Origin: JAHQVI01 sp050330195
Lineage (GTDB): Bacteria; Pseudomonadota; Alphaproteobacteria; Rhizobiales; Rhodomicrobiaceae
DNA: 5,965 nucleotides
NCBI GenBank assembly: GCA_050330195.1
Contig: JBHJOB010000053.1
Coordinates: 1 to 5,965 of the forward strand
Direction of reading: 5' to 3'
Part shown: positions 1 to 5,965 of the stretch, piece after piece
Position numbering within the stretch: position 1 is the first letter of the stretch
Layout: each line of letters opens with the position of its first letter
The notes under the pieces: generated by a model
Told to the model about the DNA's origin: nothing
Seen by the model: the letters and a program-made list of their open reading frames with translations, nothing else
The model's database searches: none
Made by a program: the position numbers and the translations under genes

Positions 1-2099
1 GCCTCGCGGACCTTCGCGGCAAGCTGATCGAGACTGAACGGCTTGGCGAGAAAATTCCCGGTCGTATCCAGCCTGCCGTTCCCGTCAAAGGTCTCATCCG
101 CATAGCCGGAAGTAAACAACACCTTGAGCCCCGGCTTTAACGATGTGGCCCGTTCCGCGAGTTCAGGGCCGGTCATGCCGGGCATGACCACATCGGCAAA
201 AAGCAGGCTCACGCCTTGCCCGTTCTCGATCATCCCGAGCGCTTCGGCCGGACTGCGCGTTGCGAGAGCGGTATAGCCCAGCTCCCGCAGAGCCTCGACG
301 GAGAAATTCAGCACCCGTTCGTCATCCTCGACAACAAGGACAATCTCGTCTTTCGAGCCGTAAACCATGGCGGGCGCGTTATCCGCATCATCGCCCGGCA
401 AGGCTTCCCCTGCATAGCGAGGCAGGTGGATACTGACGTTCGTGCCGGCGCCGGGCTGCGATCGAATGGTTACAAACCCGCCGGACTGCCTGACAAAACC
501 GAAGACCTGACTGAGCCCCAGCCCCGTCCCCTTGCCGACCGATTTCGTCGTGAAAAACGGGTCGAACGCTTTTTCCAGCACGTCGGACGTCATGCCTTCG
601 CCGCTATCGGAAACCGTGATCACGACAAATTCGCCGGGCGCCGCGCCGCATTCCCCGGCTTGGGATTTCGTGATTTCAGCGTTGACCGTCTCGATGGTCA
701 GCGTGCCGCCATCGGGCATGGCGTCCCTCGAATTGACCGCCAGATTCAGGAGGGCATTTTCCAGTTGCACCGGATCGACATTGACCGGCCACACCGCCTT
801 CATGGTGTCGTTGACGATCTCGATCCGCTCGCCGAGCGTCCGCGTCAGGATTTCCAGCATGCCGTTGATCAGCCGGACGGGATTGAGCGGGCGCGGAGAA
901 AGGGGTTGCTGCCGCGAAAAGGCGAGCAGGCGCTGCGTCAGTGCGGCGGCGCGCTGCGCGCCGTCCTTCGCGCCGTCGATATATTTGCCGATGTTAGGGT
1001 CGCCTTGCGCGATCCGCCGCTCCAGCAGATTGAGCCCGCCGATGACAACGGCCAGCATATTGTTGAAATCATGCGCGATCCCGCCTGTCAGGCGGCCGAT
1101 GGCTTCCATCTTCTGCGACTGGCGGAGCTGTTCTTCCGCGCGCATGAGTTCATCGGTCCGCTCGGTGATCTGCCGTTCAAGATCCTCGTGCGAACGGGCC
1201 AGAATCTCACGGGCATCCACGATCTCCTGAATATCCGTGCAGGTGCCGAACCAGCGCCTGATGCGGCCCTGCTCATCAAGCACGGGCTGGCCACGCCCGA
1301 GAACCCACCGGTAGACACCGCTGTGGTGCCGCAGGCGGTATTCGATATGATACGGCTCTCCGGTCTCCAGACTGTGACGCCACCTTTCCCAGGCGCGCTC
1401 CTGATCGTCCGGATGGAACATGCCGTTCCATTCCTCGCCATCGGTGGCGCCTTTGGAAACACCCGTATATTCGTACCAGCGCTGATTGAAATAGTCGTGG
1501 AAGCCGTCCGGGCGCGTGGACCAGATCATCTGGTCGATTGAGTCCGTGAGCGCCTGGAACTTCCCGAGCGCGTCCTTGAGTTCCGCCTGGCTTTCACGCA
1601 GGGCGCGCTCTGTCGTCATGCGGCCGGTCGTCTCGTTGCCCTGGTTGAAGATGCCGGCGATCGAGCCGTCCAGATCGCGAATGGGTGTGAAGCTGTAATT
1701 CCAGTAGGTTTCGTGGATGCCGTCGCCCCGCTTCATCGGCAACATCTGGTCGTAGGTGGAAAAGCCCGCTCCGGTCCGGAGAACATTCTGAAATTGCGGT
1801 TCGATGACCTGCCAGATGTCGGGCCAGACCTCCCGCGCGGGGCGGCCCAAGGCCCAGGGGTGTTTCTCCGCGGGTATGGGAGCCCAGCTGTCATTGTAGA
1901 GAAGACAAAGATCCGGCCCCCAGTAGATCGCCGTCGGGAAGCTCGAATTCAGGCACAGACTCAGCGTCGTGCGCAGCGCCATAGGCCAGGTTTCGAGAGG
2001 ACCGAACGGCGTCCGGGACCAATCATGCGCTCGAATGCACCGTCCCATCTCGCCTCCGCCGAGGAGGAAATATGGCTCTGCCTGCGCTTCAGCAGTCAT
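1..2099 (-). CDS. PAS-domain hybrid sensor histidine kinase (C-terminus cut by window edge)
   Basis: Membrane-independent-looking two-component kinase with a fused receiver; at least 699 residues, running off the left edge inside the receiver. Residues 14-165 form a PAS-like sensor segment with a family-typical start (GEMGRCIRAHDW, TPFGPLETWP, later KHPWALGRP and VWPDIW). A second PAS spans about 185-290 (QMIWSTRPDGF to GTCTDIQE), followed by a short coiled linker. The HisKA H-box is GGIAHDFNNML with phosphoacceptor H343. The HATPase shows an N-box (NLAVNSRDA, N456), G1 DSGEGM (498-503), FDPFFTTK (512-519) and G2 GKGTGLGLS (522-530). The receiver begins near 582 (VVEDDERV) with phospho-acceptor D636 in LLFADVVMPGMTG; the conserved TSGYA and the K of AKPF are present. 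All catalytic residues are intact, so it should be active and pass phosphate to its own receiver or a phosphotransfer partner. No transmembrane segment or LOV-type cysteine motif was seen, so the signal is unknown. Start: ATG at 2099 with GAGG about 11 nt upstream; an in-frame TGA at 2133-2135 limits the alternative to a GTG at 2129. Confidence 0.93.
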   Translation of the reverse strand, partial: MTAEAQAEPYFLLGGGEMGRCIRAHDWSRTPFGPLETWPMALRTTLSLCLNSSFPTAIYWGPDLCLLYNDSWAPIPAEKHPWALGRPAREVWPDIWQVIEPQFQNVLRTGAGFSTYDQMLPMKRGDGIHETYWNYSFTPIRDLDGSIAGIFNQGNETTGRMTTERALRESQAELKDALGKFQALTDSIDQMIWSTRPDGFHDYFNQRWYEYTGVSKGATDGEEWNGMFHPDDQERAWERWRHSLETGEPYHIEYRLRHHSGVYRWVLGRGQPVLDEQGRIRRWFGTCTDIQEIVDAREILARSHEDLERQITERTDELMRAEEQLRQSQKMEAIGRLTGGIAHDFNNMLAVVIGGLNLLERRIAQGDPNIGKYIDGAKDGAQRAAALTQRLLAFSRQQPLSPRPLNPVRLINGMLEILTRTLGERIEIVNDTMKAVWPVNVDPVQLENALLNLAVNSRDAMPDGGTLTIETVNAEITKSQAGECGAAPGEFVVITVSDSGEGMTSDVLEKAFDPFFTTKSVGKGTGLGLSQVFGFVRQSGGFVTIRSQPGAGTNVSIHLPRYAGEALPGDDADNAPAMVYGSKDEIVLVVEDDERVLNFSVEALRELGYTALATRSPAEALGMIENGQGVSLLFADVVMPGMTGPELAERATSLKPGLKVLFTSGYADETFDGNGRLDTTGNFLAKPFSLDQLAAKVRE

Positions 2100-2465
2100 G
2101 CAGGCTTTGCCCTCGGCCGGGAAACGCACACTTCACCATTTGTAGTCCGCTTTCGACATATGCTCCGCGACGCGCTCCATCTGGTGGTTCGATTCAAACA
2201 TTTGCATCCCACCTCAAGCGAACAGTAAATGACGCTGACCGGCCTTCGCAACCACTGAACATCGAGCCTGTCGCAAGGGTTCGTCCAAGTCAAACTGATG
2301 TGCGATTAAAGGTTTACTGGGCGCGCCCCTGCACGATTTCGGCGATTGCCGGTAATGGCCGCAGATGTAGGGGGCGCCTCGGGTCAGGACAATGGCGATG
2401 CAGCGCAGCGTCGCAGCCGGGGCGAGCGAAGCGAACAGCAGCATCGGTGTCATTTCAGGACGAGA
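2100..2465. other. 366-bp intergenic region upstream of the kinase
   Basis: No recognisable protein gene. It must carry the kinase promoter, but no strong one is visible. Candidates on the minus strand are TTGCGA (2246-2251) with TTTACT (2224-2229) at 16-nt spacing, and an EcfG-like CGAAC-N17-TGTT (2258-2283), which mismatches the GGAAC/CGTT consensus in each half; both are weak. A 79-codon minus-strand ORF (2214-2453) starts 12 nt after the CoA-transferase stop. Its first residues are hydrophobic, but it has no Shine-Dalgarno and resembles no family I know, so it is not called as a gene. A perfect 10-bp palindrome GGGCGCGCCC lies at 2319-2328, without a loop or T-tract. No clear terminator for the CoA-transferase operon was found. 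Confidence 0.6.
2133..2201 (-). CDS. Candidate 22-residue leader peptide upstream of the kinase
   Basis: A very short ORF begins ATG at 2201 (or ATG at 2207, adding Met-Gln) and stops at TGA 2133-2135, 33 nt before the kinase start and in the same frame. GAGGTGG lies about 7 nt before the 2201 ATG, which is a better Shine-Dalgarno than the kinase has. The peptide is hydrophilic, starts MFESNHQMERV and ends SKADYKW, with codons that look ordinary for this genome. I do not recognise it. It could be a leader coupling translation to the kinase, the remnant of an earlier kinase N-terminus, or chance. Evidence is limited to the ribosome site and position. Confidence 0.25.
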   Translation of the reverse strand: MFESNHQMERVAEHMSKADYKW

Positions 2466-3731
2466 CTATCCCGCGGCGCCGTCATCGCCCGGCGACCCGA
2501 TGGCCGCATGTCCGATGCCGAATTCCTCCAGCACGCGGGCCGTATCCTCCCCTATGAGCGGCGCACGCTTGCGCACGCCCCCCGGCGTTCCCGCGAAATG
2601 CAGCGGTGTCCCCGCAACCGTCAGCGGTTTCGCCGCCCCCGGCATCTCGACTTCCGCCAGCATTCCGCGCGCGGCAAAATGTGGATCGGCAAAAATATCG
2701 TCCGCCTGGAAGACGGGACCGAAGGGGATCTTGCCGCCAAAGGCCTCGATCAGTTCTTGCTTCGTGCGCCGACCGCTCCAGTCCGAAACCAGCGCATCGA
2801 CCTCGTCCCGGCGCGCAAGCCGCGCTTCATTCGTGGCGTAACGGGGATCGTCGGCAAGCTCGGGACGGTCCATCGCCTCGGCGAGCGGCCGCCAGAAACT
2901 GTCCTTCGGCACGCCGATACTGACGAACCCGTCCTTCGCCGGAAACAGGCCGAACGGACACAACAGGGGATGGCCGCTCCCCTGCGGGCCCGGCGCAACG
3001 CCGGTCGCGCTGTACTGAAAGACGATGCGCTCGCAGACCGCCAACACCCCGTCGATCATCGCAATGTCAAGAAACTGGCCTTCGCCTGTTCTCTGGGCGC
3101 GCCAGCAGGCGGAGGTGACCCCGAAAGCCAGAAACATGGCGGGCAGAATATCGCCGACGCCGGGACCGATCTTGGTCGGCGGACCGCCCAGCGTTGCTCC
3201 GGTCATGCCCATGATGCCGCCCATCGCCTGCGACACCGGGTCATAGGCCGGCCAAGCAGCATAGGGGCTCGCGCCGGTGCGCGCATCGCCGAAGCCGCGC
3301 AGCGCCGCATAGACCAGTCGCGGATTGATCTCGCGCAGGGCCTCATAGCTCAGTCCGAGCCGCTCCATCACTCCGGCCCGGTAGTTTTCGACCAGCACGT
3401 CGGCCTTGGCGGCGAGACCGCGCAGGGCGTCCTTGCCCGCCTCGCTCTTGAGGTCGAGGACGACCGACTCCTTGTTCCGGTTGATCGAAGCGAAATATGC
3501 GCCATACCCGCCGTCTTCCGGGCGGATGGCCCCTGCCGGAAACGGACCGATGCGCCGTGCATCCTCGCCCCCCGGCGGCTCGATCTTGATGATACGCGCG
3601 CCCTGATCGGCGAGCATCATGGTGGCATAGGGCCCGGCAAGCATGACTGTCAGGTCGATAACGGTCAGCCCTTCCAGAGCGCCCGCGCCGTTCCGCGCCT
3701 GCTTCCCATCCACCGGGTCATGCTCCGTCAT
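2466..3731 (-). CDS. CaiB/BaiF family (class III) CoA-transferase
   Basis: Cytoplasmic enzyme that moves coenzyme A between carboxylic acids through an aspartyl-CoA anhydride intermediate. It has 421 residues, near the family's usual 380-430. The N-terminal hallmark is VIDLTVMLAGPYATMMLAD (24-42), followed by IKIEPPGGEDAR (48-59), NRNKESVVLDLKS (84-96), ADVLVENYRAGVMERLGL (110-127) and the conserved region before the catalytic loop, YDPVSQAMGG (163-172). The expected catalytic aspartate is D194 in GVGDILPA, followed by the typical TGEGQFLDIAMIDGVLA. The C-terminal domain (PLIGEDTARVLEEFG) is complete and ends in a short Gly/Asp/Ala tail. The ATG overlaps the stop of the upstream hydrolase as ATGA, with only a weak ribosome site, so translational coupling is likely. 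Acid and CoA donor cannot be read from sequence: formyl-CoA, mesaconyl/citramalyl and aromatic acyl-CoA transferases share these motifs. Family assignment is firm, substrate unknown. Confidence 0.95.
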   Translation of the reverse strand: MTEHDPVDGKQARNGAGALEGLTVIDLTVMLAGPYATMMLADQGARIIKIEPPGGEDARRIGPFPAGAIRPEDGGYGAYFASINRNKESVVLDLKSEAGKDALRGLAAKADVLVENYRAGVMERLGLSYEALREINPRLVYAALRGFGDARTGASPYAAWPAYDPVSQAMGGIMGMTGATLGGPPTKIGPGVGDILPAMFLAFGVTSACWRAQRTGEGQFLDIAMIDGVLAVCERIVFQYSATGVAPGPQGSGHPLLCPFGLFPAKDGFVSIGVPKDSFWRPLAEAMDRPELADDPRYATNEARLARRDEVDALVSDWSGRRTKQELIEAFGGKIPFGPVFQADDIFADPHFAARGMLAEVEMPGAAKPLTVAGTPLHFAGTPGGVRKRAPLIGEDTARVLEEFGIGHAAIGSPGDDGAAG

Positions 3732-4420
3732 TCGCCGCCCACGCCATCGACGCCGCCATGCAGCCGGTCGCCGCGCTGGACCGGTCCGACGCCTGCGGGC
3801 GTGCCGGTCATGATCAGATCGCCGGCGCGCAACTCGAACAGACGCGAAAGAGAGGCAATGATTTCCGGCGTTTTCCAGATCATCTGCGCGATGTCGCCGT
3901 CCTGTTTCGTTTCACCATTGATGTCGAGCCGGATGCGCCCCGCCGACGGATGCCCGGTTGTGCTGACCGGAGAAATGGCCGAACAGGGAGCGGATGACTC
4001 GAACGACTTGGCGACCTCCCATGGCCGCGCGGCCTTCTTCGCCTCGGCCTGCAGATCCCGCCGCGTCATGTCGATGCCGACCGCATAGCCGAAGATCAGG
4101 TCCAGCGCCTCGGCTTCGGCGACATTCACGCCGCCCTTGCCCAGCGCGATCACCAATTCGATCTCGTGATGCACATCCTGCGTTGCGCCGGGATAGGGGA
4201 AGTCCCGGCCCGGCGGCACGACGCAGTCCGCGTTTTTCTGGAAAAAGAACGGCTGTTCGCGCGTCGGATCGCCGCCCATCTCGATTGCATGCTCCGCATA
4301 GTTCCGTCCGACGCAATAGATCCGGTGAACCGGAAAGAGCTGGTCCGTTCGCGCAACCGGAAGCGCGGGAACGGGCATGGGCGCGAAGACATAGGCGTCG
4401 GAACGAGACGTGTCGGACAT
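3728..4420 (-). CDS. FAH-family hydrolase, fumarylpyruvate hydrolase-like
   Basis: Probable metal-dependent C-C bond hydrolase of the fumarylacetoacetate hydrolase superfamily, 230 residues. The core begins FPVHRIYCVGRNYAEHAIEM (29-48) and continues PFFFQKNADCVVPPG (57-71). The metal ligands are E86 and E88 in HHEIELV and D117 in GYAVGIDMT; K138 (AKSFESSAP) and the C-terminal loop GDLIMTGTPAGVGPV (200-214) are also conserved. The FFFQKNAD and HHEIELV pattern is closest in my memory to NagK-type fumarylpyruvate hydrolases, which split fumarylpyruvate to fumarate and pyruvate in the gentisate pathway; related enzymes are acylpyruvases or oxaloacetate decarboxylases, so substrate is inferred. 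The frame stays open to an ATG at 4519, but the ATG at 4420 is chosen because GGGAG lies 6 nt upstream and family-like sequence begins soon after. The protein ends GGVDGVGGE, a few residues earlier than many relatives, where the downstream CoA-transferase start overlaps. First gene of a two-gene operon. Confidence 0.92.
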   Translation of the reverse strand: MSDTSRSDAYVFAPMPVPALPVARTDQLFPVHRIYCVGRNYAEHAIEMGGDPTREQPFFFQKNADCVVPPGRDFPYPGATQDVHHEIELVIALGKGGVNVAEAEALDLIFGYAVGIDMTRRDLQAEAKKAARPWEVAKSFESSAPCSAISPVSTTGHPSAGRIRLDINGETKQDGDIAQMIWKTPEIIASLSRLFELRAGDLIMTGTPAGVGPVQRGDRLHGGVDGVGGE

Positions 4421-4426
4421 CGAGAT

Positions 4427-4431
4427 CTCCC
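4427..4431 (-). promoter_or_regulatory. Ribosome binding site deciding the hydrolase start
   Basis: GGGAG on the minus strand with 6-nt spacing to the ATG at 4420. It supports this start over the upstream in-frame ATG at 4519. The 4519 start would also lie upstream of the proposed promoter. Confidence 0.7.
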
Positions 4432-4477
4432 GGATGAAACGAAGCCGAAGAAGATCATGAAACGGCTGGCAAAAGCA

Positions 4478-4506
4478 ATTATGAACGCCAGGGGTGCGCC
4501 TGCCAG
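4478..4506 (-). promoter_or_regulatory. Putative sigma70-type promoter of the hydrolase/CoA-transferase operon
   Basis: Minus strand CTGGCA (-35, at 4501-4506), 17-nt spacer, CATAAT (-10, at 4478-4483). The -10 matches consensus at 5 of 6 positions and the -35 at 4 of 6. Transcription would start near 4471, giving a leader of about 50 nt before the ATG at 4420. No convincing operator palindrome was found next to it. Prediction by eye only. Confidence 0.4.
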
Positions 4507-4539
4507 ATTCCAGCATCATTCATGGCAGCACGCTAATGT

Positions 4540-4568
4540 TTGGGAGTCGGCAAAATATCGCCTAAGAT
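4540..4568 (+). promoter_or_regulatory. Putative sigma70-type promoter of the dodecin gene
   Basis: TTGGGA (-35, 4540-4545), 17-nt spacer, TAAGAT (-10, 4563-4568); each half matches consensus at 4 of 6 positions. Transcription would start near 4575, giving a leader of about 50 nt. It faces away from the hydrolase promoter, with roughly 34 bp between the two -35 elements. Confidence 0.4.
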
Positions 4569-4613
4569 GAAAGGCTTGGCGCGCCCGCAGAAGCAAAATA
4601 GCGCTCCAGTAAA

Positions 4614-4619
4614 AGGAGG
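4614..4619 (+). promoter_or_regulatory. Strong ribosome binding site of the dodecin gene
   Basis: Perfect AGGAGG, 6 nt before the ATG at 4626. It is the strongest Shine-Dalgarno in the window and suggests high translation, as expected for a small abundant dodecameric protein. Confidence 0.85.
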
Positions 4620-4625
4620 ATTCAA

Positions 4626-4850
4626 ATGACGGACAGCGTATACAAAGTCGTCGAAATCGTCGGCACGAGCTCACAATCCTGGGACCACGCCGCAAAAATA
4701 GCCGTCGAAAAGGCCGGGGAATCGTTGCGCGACCTCCGCATCGCGGAAGTCATCGCCAATGATATCGTGATCGAAAACGGCAAGGTACAGGCCTACCGGA
4801 CAAAGCTGAAGGTGTCGTTCAAGCTCGACGGTGGCGGCGGCTCGATGTAG
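4626..4850 (+). CDS. Dodecin-family protein without the flavin-stacking tryptophan
   Basis: Small cytoplasmic protein of 74 residues expected to form a hollow dodecamer. It follows the dodecin pattern throughout: strand 1 YKVVEIVGTSSQSW (6-19), one amphipathic helix (20-34), then two strands, IAEVIANDIVIENGKVQAY (39-57) and TKLKVSFKL (59-67), ending in a Gly-rich tail. Classical flavin dodecins have a Trp in the A-x-x-W-F/x-E-V position and a Gln in the last hairpin; aligned by eye, these are I39 and R58 here. It therefore resembles the non-flavin subgroup typified by mycobacterial calcium dodecin (Rv0379), which, as I recall it, shares a similar D-D-I-R-V-A-x-V-I stretch. Flavin storage should not be assumed; a metal or structural role is possible. 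Start is fixed by AGGAGG 6 nt upstream. It is transcribed divergently from the hydrolase operon as a single gene. Confidence 0.93.
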   Translation: MTDSVYKVVEIVGTSSQSWDHAAKIAVEKAGESLRDLRIAEVIANDIVIENGKVQAYRTKLKVSFKLDGGGGSM

Positions 4851-4899
4851 CGCGGCACTAATCCGAACCGGCGTGATAAGGCCTGAGCAGCGCATCTGC

Positions 4900-4918
4900 C
4901 CGGCGATCTCGCCGGTTT
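4900..4918 (+). terminator. Possible weak terminator after the dodecin gene
   Basis: CCGGCG (4900-4905), loop ATCT, CGCCGG (4910-4915), followed by only TTT. The stem is perfect but short and the T-tract is poor. The distal arm can alternatively pair with AACCGGCG at 4866-4873 through an 8-bp stem. It sits between two convergent genes; the minus-strand direction lacks a T-tract. Confidence 0.35.
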
Positions 4919-4945
4919 CAACTGCCACCGGTTTCGGACAATCGC

Positions 4946-5965
4946 TTACTCTGCGATGCGGAGCAGGTTCAGGCCGGTCGCAATCGCGGTGAACGCCGAT
5001 TGCAGATCGGATTCGGTGGGGGAATCGTAGAAATTACCCGGATGCGCGCAATTTTCCATCATTGTAGCAACCGATCCGGATATGCCGAAAGTGATCGCAT
5101 AAAGGTCGATGTCCCGATCGTCCGGATTGTCGTCGTGGTTCTGCTTGATGTTCTCGCACAGTGCCGCGAGCCGGGCATTGAGGGCGCTCGTGTGATTGCC
5201 GCCAATTTGGGGATTGGACGCGCCTGGGATGCCGTAGGATGAAAAATCTCCGCCATTATTCTCACCATCCGTCAGCACAATGAGCGCCTTGATCGACCGG
5301 GGATCGGAATACGGCAGAATACGGTCAGCGATATCCGTCGCTGTCGGATCATCGGCAAAAGGCTCGCCCGGAGATATAAGACGCCATCCCCAGACCAGCC
5401 CATGAGGAATATTCGTATTCCCTCCGGCTGTCATGGCGTTGATGGCGGATGTAATCGTCGATCTTACATTCGTCAGCGGCTGTATCGGCCCTTGGGGGCA
5501 GTTGGCATTCTGACTGTTACTGCTCTGACCGGCATAAAGCGTCTTGCTGTGAGGCAGACTTCCCGGGAGATAGGGTTTGAAATACGCCGAGAACAGCGTG
5601 GCCCGTTCGTTCGGGTCGGGCGGCGCGTCGGTGATGTCGAGGTCAGCATTGGAGGGGCTGTAGCGCGAGCGAACGCACCCGCCCCAACGCGATGCAATTC
5701 CCCCGCTCATTTCCGACAGCACGGTGAAGGTGCTCTCGGTAGGTTCCAGATCCGAGAAATATTGAGAATTGAGTGGCGCCGGGTTTCCGAAATCCAGCCA
5801 TGCCGTGGTGTCGTGGGGAACGTTTAGATTGACGCCGCCAACGAATGGAACCAGGCCGACCTTGACGTTTTCCGAGACCTCCTCTCCGTTGAAAAGGATA
5901 GTGACCAGATTGTTCGCCGCGGTCTTCAGAGCGGTCAGCCTGCTGCCGCCCATCGAGCCGCTATT
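4946..5965 (-). CDS. TadG-like VWA-domain protein, C-terminal part (5' end cut by window edge)
   Basis: The last 339 residues of a protein of the TadE/TadG family; the start lies beyond the right edge. The visible part opens with NSGSMGGSRL, the D-x-S-G-S MIDAS motif with its Asp just outside the window. The rest of the metal site is seen as the threonine in GGNTNIPHGLVWGWRLISP and the Asp in ALIVLTDGEN (codon 5267-5269). Family-typical pieces include WGGCVRSR, NCPQGPIQPLT and the C-terminal AFTAIATGLNLLRIAE. Four cysteines in the visible part suggest possible disulfides in the periplasm. TadG proteins carry an N-terminal membrane helix and a large periplasmic VWA domain and accompany Flp/tight-adherence pili; that helix cannot be checked here. 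No other tad gene follows it downstream; tadE-like partners, if any, would lie to the right. The ATG at 5953 lies inside the MIDAS motif and is not a real start. Confidence 0.9.
   Translation of the reverse strand, partial: NSGSMGGSRLTALKTAANNLVTILFNGEEVSENVKVGLVPFVGGVNLNVPHDTTAWLDFGNPAPLNSQYFSDLEPTESTFTVLSEMSGGIASRWGGCVRSRYSPSNADLDITDAPPDPNERATLFSAYFKPYLPGSLPHSKTLYAGQSSNSQNANCPQGPIQPLTNVRSTITSAINAMTAGGNTNIPHGLVWGWRLISPGEPFADDPTATDIADRILPYSDPRSIKALIVLTDGENNGGDFSSYGIPGASNPQIGGNHTSALNARLAALCENIKQNHDDNPDDRDIDLYAITFGISGSVATMMENCAHPGNFYDSPTESDLQSAFTAIATGLNLLRIAE

Noticed and set aside
216..1541. 441-codon plus-strand open frame opposite the kinase
   Set aside because: It is antisense to a kinase whose H, N, G1, F and G2 boxes are all readable; the plus-strand product is rich in Arg, Pro and Ala with no family resemblance, as expected from GC-rich codon bias.
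2319..2328. Perfect palindrome GGGCGCGCCC as a terminator or operator
   Set aside because: It has no loop and no T-tract, lies over 130 bp past the CoA-transferase stop, and short GC palindromes are common in such DNA; a similar GGCGCGCC occurs at 4578-4585.
2214..2453. 79-codon minus-strand ORF after the CoA-transferase stop
   Set aside because: It has no Shine-Dalgarno, no recognisable family and an unconvincing signal-peptide-like start; the length is unremarkable for GC-rich DNA.
2133..2468. CoA-transferase, 79-codon ORF, mini-ORF and kinase all share one reading frame separated only by single stop codons, suggesting readthrough
   Set aside because: About three to four stops are expected by chance in 122 codons at this base composition, so the count is ordinary, and the CoA-transferase and kinase each have complete family-typical ends.
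2346..4088. 580-codon plus-strand open frame opposite the CoA-transferase and hydrolase
   Set aside because: It spans two convincing minus-strand enzymes and their overlap, and its product is low-complexity Arg-rich sequence without motifs.
4421..4519. Longer hydrolase starting at the ATG at 4519
   Set aside because: The extra 33 residues have no family similarity and no ribosome site, while the ATG at 4420 has GGGAG at 6-nt spacing; the extension also covers the proposed promoter.

Overview
The window is about 6 kb of GC-rich DNA with continuous, strongly codon-biased reading frames. It reads as chromosomal sequence from an alphaproteobacterium. The main support is the style of the hybrid PAS histidine kinase, the TadE/TadG-like VWA protein and the NagK-like FAH hydrolase. 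This placement is inferred from protein style; no rRNA or tRNA marker is present and no genus can be named.

Layout, left to right: (1) 1-2099, minus strand: a hybrid sensor histidine kinase (N-terminal PAS-like segment, second PAS, HisKA with H343, HATPase, receiver with D636) whose C-terminal end runs off the left edge. (2) 2100-2465: a 366-bp gap with no recognisable gene; it should hold the kinase promoter and contains a 22-codon leader ORF candidate with a good Shine-Dalgarno. (3) 2466-4420, minus strand: a two-gene operon, first an FAH-family hydrolase resembling fumarylpyruvate hydrolase, then a class III (CaiB/BaiF) CoA-transferase, overlapping by ATGA. (4) 4421-4625: a divergent intergenic region with one plausible sigma70-type promoter facing each way. 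(5) 4626-4850, plus strand: a small dodecin-family protein lacking the flavin-stacking tryptophan. (6) 4851-4945: a short convergent gap with a hairpin. (7) 4946-5965, minus strand: the C-terminal VWA part of a TadG-like pilus/surface protein, cut at its MIDAS motif by the right edge.

The hydrolase/CoA-transferase pair is the only clear functional unit. It probably handles an acyl or keto-acid intermediate in carboxylic or aromatic acid catabolism, but none of the other gentisate-pathway genes is in view, so the substrate is open. The kinase, dodecin and TadG-like gene look like independent neighbours. I see no mobile element, CRISPR array, RNA gene or phage gene, and no clear evidence for an undescribed multi-gene system. 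The best leads are the non-canonical dodecin, the hydrolase/CoA-transferase pair and the leader ORF ahead of the kinase.
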